Source: Caldilineaceae bacterium
GTDB taxonomy: Bacteria > Chloroflexota > Anaerolineae > Caldilineales > Caldilineaceae
DNA length: 5,573 nt
Assembly (NCBI GenBank): GCA_015494005.1
Contig: WGCB01000373.1
Span: 1-5,573 of the forward strand
Direction of reading: 5' to 3'
Of the stretch, positions 1-5,163 are shown piece by piece (the stretch's first letter is position 1; each line of letters begins with the position of its first letter). Below the pieces are notes generated by a model. It searched no databases, was not told the origin of the DNA, and was given only the letters and a program-made list of their open reading frames with translations. A program made the position numbers and the translations under genes.

Positions 1-534
1 GCCCAGCTGCTCTGGAGCGAGGACTTCCGGCGCATCGGCGACACCCTGGTCACCGGTCGGCTGGAGCTCTTCGGTATCTTCATCGGCACGCCCCAGCTGG
101 TGGCTTCCGTCGGCGCGGCCCTGACGACAGGAGCCCTCTACTGGTTCCTGAAAAACACCCGCACCGGCTGGGCCTTGGAGGCCACCGCGGAGAACAAGGA
201 AGTGGCTGGCCTCATGGGCATCGATCCGGAGAAGATGTTCGCCCTGGCCTGGGGACTGGCCCTGGCCAGCGTGGGGGTGGCCGGCGCCCTCCTGGCCACC
301 TTCAACCCCATCTTCCCGGAGGTGGGGGCGGTCTTCGTGCTGGTGGCCTACGTGGCCGTGGCCCTGGGCGGCTTCGGCAGCGTCACCGGCGCCTTCATCG
401 CCGGGATCCTCATCGGCGTGGTCCAGGTGATGGGCGGTTTCCTCTGGGAGCCCCGCTTCAAGACCATCCTGGTCTACGGCATCTACCTGGGCGTGGTCTT
501 CATTCGTCCTCAAGGCCTCTTCGGCCGGCGTTAG
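1..534 (+). CDS. livH: LivH-type permease of a branched-chain amino acid-type ABC importer (5' partial)
   Basis: This is the C-terminal 177 residues of an inner-membrane permease of the HAAT (LivH) type, which with LivM forms the transmembrane channel of an amino-acid or amide importer. The frame is open from base 1 and ends at TAG 532-534. An apparent GTG start at 100 is internal, because the upstream codons read on as good LivH sequence. In the fragment I see the cytoplasmic EAA-like coupling loop at about residues 56-77 (GWALEATAENKEVAGLMGID), which docks on the ATPase. A glycine-rich segment ALGGFGSVTGAFIAG follows at 121-135, and the family's typical end, RPQGLFGRR. Four or five hydrophobic segments are visible (about 31-50, 78-99, 108-123, 128-146, 153-168). 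LivH proteins are usually 290-310 residues, so about 115-130 N-terminal residues are missing at the window edge, not by mutation. It lies 8 nt before livM. The substrate cannot be read from the sequence. Confidence 0.93.
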   Translation, partial: AQLLWSEDFRRIGDTLVTGRLELFGIFIGTPQLVASVGAALTTGALYWFLKNTRTGWALEATAENKEVAGLMGIDPEKMFALAWGLALASVGVAGALLATFNPIFPEVGAVFVLVAYVAVALGGFGSVTGAFIAGILIGVVQVMGGFLWEPRFKTILVYGIYLGVVFIRPQGLFGRR

Positions 535-542
535 GGAGTATC

Positions 543-1574
543 ATGCGACAGAACCGTCTACCCCAACTGGCCCTGGCCCTTCTACTGCTCTTTCTGCTTG
601 CCTTTCCCAGCCTCTTTCCCGCCCCATTCCTGCTCCGCACCATGATCCTGATTCTGCTCTGGAGCGTCCTGGGGCTGGCCTGGAATGTGATCGGCGGCTA
701 CGCGGGCCAGGTCTCCTTCGGACACGCCATCTTCTTTGGCCTGGGGGCCTACACCTCCACCCTCCTGCTCAACAACTGGGGCATCTCTCCCTGGCTGGGC
801 ATGCTGGCCGGCGCCCTGGTCGCGGTGATCGTCTCGGCCATCATCGGCCGGCCCAGCTTCCGCCTGGCCGGCCACTACTTCGCCATCGCCACCATCGCCG
901 CTGGGGAGATCTTCGCGGTGCTCTTCCGCAACCTGAAGTGGGCCGGAGGCGCAGTGGGCCTCTACTTGCCCATCGTTCGGGGGGATCGCCTGGTGGATTT
1001 CCAGTTCAACGAGTCCAAGGCCATGTACTATTACATCGTCCTGGGCATGCTGGTGGCCACGGCCCTGGTCACCTACTGGATCGAACGGAGCCGCATGGGC
1101 TACTACCTGAAGGCCATCCGGGAGGACCCGGACGCGGCCCGCAGCCTGGGCATCAACGTCACCCGCTACAAGCTCTACGCCATAGTCATCAGCGCGGCCA
1201 TCGCCGCCATGGCTGGGACCTTCTACGCCCAGTTCGTCCTCTACGTGAGCCCCAAGACCGTCTTCCCCCTGGCTCTCTCCATCCAGATGGCCCTGGTGGC
1301 CATTCTGGGCGGCACGGGCACCCTGGCCGGGCCCATCATCGGCGCGGCGGTGCTCATCCCCATGGCCGAGTACACCCGGGTCTACCTGGCCGGACGGGCC
1401 GGCGGGCTGCATTTGGTGGTCTACGGGCTGCTCATCGTGCTCATCTCCATCTACCAGCCCGGCGGGCTGATGGCCCTGCTGAGAAGTTGGCGGCAGCGGC
1501 GGGCCCAGCGCAAGTTGGCCCAGCAGGCCCCGGTGGCCGCCCCGGAAGGAGGTGTGGGTGATGGCTCTCTTTGA
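543..1574 (+). CDS. livM: LivM-type permease of the same ABC importer
   Basis: This is the second inner-membrane permease of the HAAT importer, 343 residues, complete. The ATG at 543 has an AGGGAG ribosome site at 533-538, partly inside the livH stop codon. The N-terminus is a long hydrophobic helix (about 8-29). The LivM hallmark GGYAGQVSFGHAIFFGLGAY lies at 51-70, followed by further membrane segments (about 82-101, 112-128, 160-180, 211-232, 243-270, 289-305). The ATPase-coupling loop is YYLKAIREDPDAARSLGINV at 187-206. GGTGTLAGPIIGA at 256-268 and YQPGGL at 304-309 are family motifs. The last 30 or so residues form an Arg-rich then Pro/Ala/Gly-rich cytoplasmic tail. Its DNA also carries the ribosome site of livG, which may be why the tail is present. 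The 3' end overlaps livG by 14 nt. Family identity is secure; substrate is not. Confidence 0.96.
   Translation: MRQNRLPQLALALLLLFLLAFPSLFPAPFLLRTMILILLWSVLGLAWNVIGGYAGQVSFGHAIFFGLGAYTSTLLLNNWGISPWLGMLAGALVAVIVSAIIGRPSFRLAGHYFAIATIAAGEIFAVLFRNLKWAGGAVGLYLPIVRGDRLVDFQFNESKAMYYYIVLGMLVATALVTYWIERSRMGYYLKAIREDPDAARSLGINVTRYKLYAIVISAAIAAMAGTFYAQFVLYVSPKTVFPLALSIQMALVAILGGTGTLAGPIIGAAVLIPMAEYTRVYLAGRAGGLHLVVYGLLIVLISIYQPGGLMALLRSWRQRRAQRKLAQQAPVAAPEGGVGDGSL
1544..1552 (+). promoter_or_regulatory. Ribosome binding site that fixes the livG start
   Basis: GGAAGGAGG lies inside livM, 8 nt before ATG 1561. This decides between two in-frame starts: the GTG at 1552 overlaps the Shine-Dalgarno itself and would add only three residues (M-W-V), whereas ATG 1561 gives the normal LivG N-terminus MALFEVNGLTKTFGG. 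Confidence 0.8.
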
Positions 1575-2289
1575 GGTGAATGGGCTGACCAAGACCTTCG
1601 GTGGGCTGGCCGCCAACCGGGACATCACCATGCACGTGGAGGCAGGGGAGATCCTGGGGCTGATCGGTCCCAACGGCGCGGGGAAAACGACCTTCTTCAA
1701 CTGTGTCACCGGTTTCTACCCGCCCACCGCGGGGAGCATCCGCTTCCAGGGCCGGGACATCACCGGCTGGCCCCCGGAACGGGTCTGCCAGGTCGGCATC
1801 GCCCGCACCTTCCAGATCGTGCGGGTCCTCAAGGACCTCACCGTGCTGGAAAACGTGATGATCGGGGCCTTCCTGCGCCACCCCCGGGTGCCGGACGCCC
1901 GACGCAAGGCCCTGGATGTGCTGGCGCTCACCAGGCTGGCGGACCGCCAGGGCCAGATCGCGCGCAACCTGACCATCGCCGGCAAGAAACGCCTGGAACT
2001 GGCCCGGGCCCTGGCCACGGAGCCCACCCTCCTCTTCCTGGACGAGGCCATGGCCGGGTTGAACCCCAGCGAGATCCACGCGGCCGTCTCCATCGTCCGG
2101 CGCCTGCGGGAGGAGGGGATCACCATCGTCATGGTGGAGCACGTCATGAAGGTGGTCATGCCCCTGGCCGACCGCATCGTGGTCCTGGATTCCGGCCAGA
2201 TCATCGCCGACGACGTGCCGGAGAAGATCGCCGCCAACGAGCGGGTCATCGAAGCCTATCTGGGAGAGAGATACCGTGCTGCGCATTGA
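1561..2289 (+). CDS. livG: LivG-type ATPase of the ABC importer, with a non-canonical signature motif
   Basis: This is a cytoplasmic nucleotide-binding subunit that pairs with LivF and drives LivHM, 242 residues from ATG 1561. Visible motifs are Walker A GPNGAGKTT (36-44), the Q-loop Gln in ARTFQIVR (Q85), Walker B LLFLDE (157-162), a MAGLN D-loop (164-168) and the H-loop His in VEHVMK (H194). It ends in the LivG-like VIEAYLGE. The ABC signature is unusual: where LivG normally has LSYGQQRRLE or similar, this protein reads LTIAGKKRLE (137-146), so the Ser is Thr and the conserved Gly is Ala. The residue after the Walker B Glu is Ala instead of Pro. From memory, related variants (LTLAGRKRLE, LDEVMAGLN) recur in a subset of LivG-like proteins, so I read this as a subfamily trait, not damage. 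The protein is slightly shorter than E. coli LivG (255), mainly between the Q-loop and the signature. It overlaps livM and livF by 14 nt each. Confidence 0.95.
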   Translation: MALFEVNGLTKTFGGLAANRDITMHVEAGEILGLIGPNGAGKTTFFNCVTGFYPPTAGSIRFQGRDITGWPPERVCQVGIARTFQIVRVLKDLTVLENVMIGAFLRHPRVPDARRKALDVLALTRLADRQGQIARNLTIAGKKRLELARALATEPTLLFLDEAMAGLNPSEIHAAVSIVRRLREEGITIVMVEHVMKVVMPLADRIVVLDSGQIIADDVPEKIAANERVIEAYLGERYRAAH

Positions 2290-2992
2290 GAACATCGAAG
2301 TTCGCTACGACGAGGTGCCCGCCCTGCGGGATGTCTCCCTCTCGGTGAACGAAGGGGAGATCGTGGCGGTGATCGGCTCCAACGGCGCGGGGAAGACCAC
2401 CCTGCTTCGGGCCATCTCTGGCATGCGCCCCGTGGCCCAGGGTGCCATCTACCTGGACGACCAGCCCATCCACACCCTCAAAGCCCACCAGATCACCGCC
2501 CGGGGCATCGCCCATGTGCCCGAGGGCCGGGGCATTTTCGCCCACCAGACTGTGCTCCGCAACCTCTACCTGGGGGCCTTCCTGCGCAGCGACGACGAGC
2601 GGGACCGCACCCTGGAGCGGGTCTTCCAGCTCTTCCCCCGGCTGGCCGAGCGCAAGGAGCAGCGGGCCGGCACCCTCAGCGGAGGCGAGCAGCAGATGCT
2701 GGCCATCGGACGGGGGCTCATGGCCCGCCCCCGGCTCCTCATGCTCGACGAGCCCTCCCTGGGCCTCATGCCGGTCCTGGTGGACGCCATCTTCCAGCTG
2801 GTGGAGCGCATCAACCGGGAGGACGGCCTGACCATCCTCCTGGTGGAGCAGAACGTGCGGGAGTCCCTGGAGATCGCCGATCGGGCCTACGTCCTGGAGA
2901 CGGGCCACGTGGTGCTGGAGGGGACCGGGGAGGAGCTCCTGCACAGCGAGCAGATCCACAAGGCCTACCTGGGCATGGGGGGTGAAGGGTAG
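2276..2992 (+). CDS. livF: LivF-type ATPase of the ABC importer
   Basis: This is the second nucleotide-binding subunit, 238 residues, complete. It begins at GTG 2276, inside the end of livG, with GGGAGAGAG at 2262-2270 as ribosome site (5-nt spacer). The resulting N-terminus, MLRIENIEVRYDEVPALRDV, is typical of LivF. Motifs are Walker A GSNGAGKTT (34-42), a canonical signature LSGGEQQ (134-140), Walker B LLMLDEP (154-160) and D-loop SLGL (161-164). As is usual in LivF, the Q-loop position carries Glu (VPEGRGIF, E83) and the H-loop position carries Gln (VEQN, Q192). The C-terminus ends shortly after the conserved YLG. The stop TAG (2990-2992) abuts the ATG of the next gene, in the same frame, which implies tight translational coupling. 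LivF proteins are usually 230-240 residues, so length is normal. Confidence 0.96.
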   Translation: MLRIENIEVRYDEVPALRDVSLSVNEGEIVAVIGSNGAGKTTLLRAISGMRPVAQGAIYLDDQPIHTLKAHQITARGIAHVPEGRGIFAHQTVLRNLYLGAFLRSDDERDRTLERVFQLFPRLAERKEQRAGTLSGGEQQMLAIGRGLMARPRLLMLDEPSLGLMPVLVDAIFQLVERINREDGLTILLVEQNVRESLEIADRAYVLETGHVVLEGTGEELLHSEQIHKAYLGMGGEG

Positions 2993-3799
2993 ATGGCCAC
3001 GCCCGGCATCCAGAGCCATCCCCAGACCGGCCGCCAGGCCCGGCAGGCCATCCGGGCCGGAGCCTGGACTGGCCCCACTGCTGGGCTGGCCCCCGGCACC
3101 GTCCAGGCCAACCTGGCCATCCTGCCCCAGGAGCAGGCCTTCGACTTCCTGCGCTTCTGCGTGCGCAACCCCAAGCCCTGTCCTGTGCTGGACGTCACGG
3201 CGCCCGGATCGTGGCAGCCCTCACCCCGCTGGGCCCAGGACGTGGACCTGCGCACGGATCTGCCCCGCTACCGGGTCTACCAGGCCGGCGAGCTGGTGGA
3301 CGAGCCCACGGAGCTGGGGCGTTGGTGGCGGGACGACCTGGTGGCCTTCCTCCTGGGCTGCAGTTTCACCTTCGAGCGGGCCCTGGTGGCCGCGGGGGTG
3401 CCAGTCCGCCATCTGGAGTGTGGCTGCAACGTGCCCATGTACCGCACCGACCGCCCCTGCCAGCCCGCGGGCCCCTTCCACGGGCCCCTGGTCGTCTCCA
3501 TGCGGCCCATCCCCGCCGATCTGGTGGCCCGGGCCGTGCAGGTGACCTCCCGCTTCCCGGCGGTCCACGGCGGGCCGGTCCACATCGGCGAGCCCCAAGC
3601 CCTGGGCATCCGGGACCTGGCCCAGCCCGACTACGGCGACCCGGTGGCCGTGCATCCTGGCGAGGTGCCGGTCTTCTGGGCCTGCGGCGTCACACCCCAG
3701 GCCGTGGCCTTGGCCAGCCGGGTTCCTTTCATGATCACCCACGCGCCAGGCCACATGTTCGTCACCGACCGGCTGGACGAGGAGCTGGCGGTGGGGTGA
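2993..3799 (+). CDS. Putative hydro-lyase, YcsI/DUF1445 (D-glutamate cyclase-like) family
   Basis: This is a complete 268-residue protein of the family formerly called DUF1445/UPF0317 (B. subtilis YcsI), annotated as putative hydro-lyase. The mammalian D-glutamate cyclase DGLUCY contains this domain; it converts D-glutamate to 5-oxo-D-proline. Family blocks appear in order: [19 protein letters not shown] (27-45), the [14 protein letters not shown] block (56-69), [10 protein letters not shown] (87-96), [10 protein letters not shown] (122-131), NVPMYRT (146-152), VVSMRPI (167-173), [10 protein letters not shown] (192-201), [14 protein letters not shown] (223-236) and [12 protein letters not shown] (248-259). 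Nothing is missing, so the enzyme should be active, but the catalytic residues of this bacterial type are not known to me. No signal peptide is seen, so it is cytoplasmic. ATG 2993 follows the livF stop directly; the G-rich 2977-2989 stretch can serve as ribosome site. Its place in a liv operon suggests, as inference, that it acts on the imported compound. In B. subtilis, ycsI lies near the 5-oxoprolinase genes. Confidence 0.9.
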   Translation: MATPGIQSHPQTGRQARQAIRAGAWTGPTAGLAPGTVQANLAILPQEQAFDFLRFCVRNPKPCPVLDVTAPGSWQPSPRWAQDVDLRTDLPRYRVYQAGELVDEPTELGRWWRDDLVAFLLGCSFTFERALVAAGVPVRHLECGCNVPMYRTDRPCQPAGPFHGPLVVSMRPIPADLVARAVQVTSRFPAVHGGPVHIGEPQALGIRDLAQPDYGDPVAVHPGEVPVFWACGVTPQAVALASRVPFMITHAPGHMFVTDRLDEELAVG

Positions 3800-3828
3800 G
3801 GGCGGTCCATCCTGGACGTCCGAGCCCC

Positions 3829-3847
3829 GGCCTGACCCCCAGGCCTT
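3829..3847 (+). terminator. Weak hairpin after the transporter operon
   Basis: GGCCTG (3829-3834) pairs with CAGGCC (3840-3845) around a 5-nt ACCCC loop. Only two T residues follow, so this is a poor intrinsic terminator. It may slow or partly end transcription from the operon. A smaller hairpin, GTCCA/TGGAC (3805-3809/3813-3817), precedes it. Confidence 0.3.
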
Positions 3848-3851
3848 GACA
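3846..3851 (+). promoter_or_regulatory. Isolated TTGACA, possible -35 element for the epimerase gene
   Basis: A perfect sigma-70 type -35 hexamer lies 65-70 nt before the epimerase ATG, directly after the 3829-3845 hairpin. No good -10 sits 16-18 nt downstream. The nearest candidates are the two GATACC copies in the tandem repeat, at spacers of 13 and 24 nt. The assignment is therefore weak, though a promoter somewhere in this 116-nt gap is plausible. Confidence 0.25.
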
Positions 3852-3861
3852 ACCCTGCTCG

Positions 3862-3883
3862 CAGGATACCGACAGGATACCGA
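3862..3883 (+). repeat. Perfect 11-bp tandem direct repeat in the epimerase leader
   Basis: CAGGATACCGA occurs at 3862-3872 and again, with no gap, at 3873-3883. The period is one helical turn. It lies between the TTGACA and the ribosome site of the epimerase gene. Two adjacent 11-bp half-sites are the arrangement bound by PhoB/OmpR-type regulators, but the sequence does not match a site I know. A simple slippage duplication would look the same. Confidence 0.85.
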
Positions 3884-3904
3884 GAGGAGAAGGGCGTAGC
3901 CCAA

Positions 3905-3910
3905 AGGAGG
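3905..3910 (+). promoter_or_regulatory. Strong ribosome binding site of the epimerase gene
   Basis: AGGAGG, preceded by AA, stands 5 nt before ATG 3916. A small GGGC-GTA-GCCC hairpin (3892-3902) sits immediately upstream and leaves the site exposed. This supports the start chosen. Confidence 0.8.
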
Positions 3911-3915
3911 CAGCA

Positions 3916-4905
3916 ATGCGCTATTTCATGACAGGCGCCACCGGTTTCATCGGCAAGCACGTGGCCAGGCAGCTGCGGGAGGCCGGCCATGACGTGGTGG
4001 CCCTGGTGCGCACCCCCCAGAAGGCCCACTTCCTGGCCGACATGGGCGTGGAGGTGGTCCAGGGGGATGTCACGGACAAGGCCTCCATCCACCCGGCCAT
4101 GGAGGGCGCGGACGGCGTCTTCCACATCGCCGGCTGGTACAAGGTGGGCGTCCGGGACACCAGCGCCGCCGAGGCGGTCAACGTCCAGGGCACCCGCAAC
4201 GTCCTGGAGACCATGCAGGAGCTGGGCATCCCCAAGGGGGTCTACACCAGCACCGTGGCGGTGAACTCCGACACCAAGGGCGCGGTGGTGGACGAGAGCT
4301 ACCGCTTCACCGGCAGGCACCTGAGCGTGTATGACCGCACCAAGGCGGAGGCCCATCGCGTGGCGGAGGCGTTCATCGCCCAGGGCCTGCCCCTGGTCAT
4401 CGTCCAGCCCGGCCTGGTCTACGGCCCCGGGGACGAAGGGCCGAGCCACGAGCTCATGGTCCAGTACCTCACCCAGAAGCTGCCCATGCTGCCCCAGGGC
4501 GTGGCCTTCAGCTGGGCCCACGTGGAGGACATCGCCCGAGGGCACATCCTGGCCATGGAGAAGGGGCGCATCGGCGAGAGCTACTTCCTGACCGGCCCGG
4601 TGCACACCCTGGCGGAGGGGCTGAAGCTGGCCGAGGAGATCACCGGGGTGCCCGGGCCCAGGATGTCCGCTCCCCCAGGTGTGCTCAAAGCCGTGAGCGC
4701 CCTCATGGCCCTGGTGGAGAAGTTCGTCCCGGTGCCCAGCAACTACAGCAGCGAGTACCTCCGGGTCAGCGCGGGGACCACCTACATCGGCGACAACGCC
4801 AAGGCCCGGCGCGAGCTGGGCTGGACGCCCCGTCCCCTGAAGGAGGGCCTGGCCGAGACCCTGGCGTACGAGCGCCAGCGCCTGGCGGAGCAGGCCGCCG
4901 CCTGA
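3916..4905 (+). CDS. NAD(P)-dependent epimerase/dehydratase, extended SDR family (HpnA/dihydroflavonol reductase-like)
   Basis: This is a complete 329-residue cytoplasmic oxidoreductase of the extended short-chain dehydrogenase/reductase family. The N-terminus opens on the Rossmann dinucleotide loop GATGFIG (7-13). GDVTD (50-54) is the adenine-side acidic motif and FHIAGWY (69-75) follows strand 4. The catalytic triad is visible as S112 or T113 in YTSTVAV and Y139-x3-K143 in VYDRTK. VQPGLVYGPGD (163-173), HVEDIARGHILAME (202-215) and the substrate-side tail DNAKARRELGWTP (293-305) are typical of sugar-nucleotide epimerases and DFR-like reductases. An Arg (R32), not an acidic residue, ends strand 2, which in this family often goes with NADP(H) use; that is an inference. 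The substrate is unknown: hopanoid-associated HpnA-like, nucleotide-sugar and ketone substrates all fit. It has its own strong ribosome site and two terminator-type hairpins behind it, so it looks monocistronic. Confidence 0.92.
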   Translation: MRYFMTGATGFIGKHVARQLREAGHDVVALVRTPQKAHFLADMGVEVVQGDVTDKASIHPAMEGADGVFHIAGWYKVGVRDTSAAEAVNVQGTRNVLETMQELGIPKGVYTSTVAVNSDTKGAVVDESYRFTGRHLSVYDRTKAEAHRVAEAFIAQGLPLVIVQPGLVYGPGDEGPSHELMVQYLTQKLPMLPQGVAFSWAHVEDIARGHILAMEKGRIGESYFLTGPVHTLAEGLKLAEEITGVPGPRMSAPPGVLKAVSALMALVEKFVPVPSNYSSEYLRVSAGTTYIGDNAKARRELGWTPRPLKEGLAETLAYERQRLAEQAAA

Positions 4906-4910
4906 TTTCT

Positions 4911-4940
4911 CCGCTGGGGCCCTCAAAGCTCCGCGGTTTT
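4911..4940 (+). terminator. First, imperfect terminator-type hairpin after the epimerase gene
   Basis: Starting 5 nt after the stop, CCGC (4911-4914) pairs with GCGG (4933-4936). GGGGC (4916-4920) pairs with GCTCC (4928-4932, one G-U pair). A single bulged T lies at 4915, the loop has 7 nt, and TTTT follows at 4937-4940. The stem is good and the T tract short, so partial termination is likely. Confidence 0.5.
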
Positions 4941-4967
4941 GCCCAAATTTCCTGCCATGCACCCCGC

Positions 4968-5006
4968 ACGGGAAAGGTTCCCTGTAACCTTTCCCGTTTT
5001 GTTTTG
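4968..5006 (+). terminator. Strong intrinsic terminator of the epimerase transcript
   Basis: ACGGGAAAGGTT (4968-4979) pairs without mismatch with AACCTTTCCCGT (4986-4997) around a 6-nt CCCTGT loop. The stem runs into TTTTGTTTTG (4997-5006). A 12-bp stem with a T tract only on the + side is a textbook Rho-independent terminator for + strand transcription. It lies 63 nt after the epimerase stop. Confidence 0.9.
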
Positions 5007-5012
5007 TATAAA
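5007..5012 (+). promoter_or_regulatory. TATAAA, possible -10 element for the lipoprotein gene
   Basis: TATAAA follows the terminator T tract directly in an otherwise GC-rich region. No recognisable -35 hexamer stands at the right distance, since that region is the terminator stem. The last gene needs a promoter downstream of the strong terminator, and this is the best -10 look-alike in the gap, but support is thin. Confidence 0.2.
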
Positions 5013-5021
5013 AGGCAGGCC

Positions 5022-5066
5022 CTCCTGGCCGCCTGGGGAGCCACCTCCCCCAGGAGCTGGTCTCCT
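5022..5066 (+). other. GC-rich leader segment with alternative hairpins
   Basis: CCTGGGGAG (5032-5040) pairs with CTCCCCCAGG (5045-5054) with one bulged C and a CCAC loop. Competing pairings exist: CTCCTGG (5022-5028) with CCAGGAG (5050-5056), and AGGAG (5052-5056) with CTCCT (5062-5066). No T tract follows, so it is not a terminator. It would lie in the 5' untranslated leader if transcription begins near 5018. No known riboswitch class is recognised. Confidence 0.4.
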
Positions 5067-5089
5067 CCGGCCTGGTTGGGGGCATCGAT

Positions 5090-5101
5090 CCGTAGCCGTA
5101 G
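5090..5101 (+). repeat. Tandem hexamer duplication CCGTAG x2
   Basis: CCGTAG at 5090-5095 is repeated exactly at 5096-5101, in the leader of the lipoprotein gene. The core CCGTA recurs in the 14-bp repeat just downstream. Confidence 0.7.
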
Positions 5102-5116
5102 CGCCCTGTGCATGGC

Positions 5117-5145
5117 GACCGTATTCGCTGTGACCGTATTCGCTG
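5117..5145 (+). repeat. 14-bp direct repeat with 15-nt period before the lipoprotein ribosome site
   Basis: GACCGTATTCGCTG occurs at 5117-5130 and at 5132-5145, separated by one T. The second copy runs straight into the ribosome site AAGGAAGGAG. It could be a slippage duplication or a paired regulator or mRNA-binding site. Confidence 0.85.
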
Positions 5146-5149
5146 AAGG

Positions 5150-5155
5150 AAGGAG
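5150..5155 (+). promoter_or_regulatory. Ribosome binding site of the lipoprotein gene
   Basis: AAGGAG, within AAGGAAGGAG (5146-5155), stands 8 nt before ATG 5164. It fixes the start of the last gene and shows the frame running off the window is real. Confidence 0.8.
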
Positions 5156-5163
5156 TCTCCCCC

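Noticed and set aside
100..102. GTG 100 as the start of a short permease-like gene
   Set aside because: Codons 1-99 continue the same frame with LivH-like sequence and no ribosome site precedes 100. The gene simply begins outside the window.
1552..1560. GTG 1552 as the livG start
   Set aside because: It overlaps the Shine-Dalgarno GGAAGGAGG (1544-1552). ATG 1561 has the correct 8-nt spacing and the family-like N-terminus.
938..1561. A 207-codon open frame on the plus strand inside livM
   Set aside because: It is a shifted-frame shadow of livM, Arg/Gly/His/Pro-rich, without membrane segments or any motif.
582..1709. A 375-codon open frame on the minus strand
   Set aside because: It is antisense to livM and the start of livG, with low-complexity Gly/Asp/His/Gln-rich translation and no family motif.
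2982..3545. An overlapping + strand frame at the livF/hydro-lyase junction
   Set aside because: Its product is Pro/Trp/Ser/Arg-rich with no motif, whereas the frame from 2993 shows an unbroken series of DUF1445 blocks.
3862..3883. CRISPR-like repeat
   Set aside because: There are only two copies with no spacer. The same holds for 5117-5145, where one base separates the copies.
4968..4997. Terminator serving the minus strand too
   Set aside because: On the minus strand the stem is followed by GC-rich sequence with no T tract, and no minus-strand gene needs it.
3631..5085. A 484-codon open frame on the minus strand
   Set aside because: It lies antisense to the hydro-lyase end and the whole epimerase gene, crosses both terminator hairpins, and is His/Gly/Gln/Asp-rich with no recognisable motif. 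High GC makes such empty frames common.
4939..5133. A 64-codon small gene in the intergenic region
   Set aside because: It starts at a TTG without a ribosome site, and it reads through the 12-bp terminator and the repeats.
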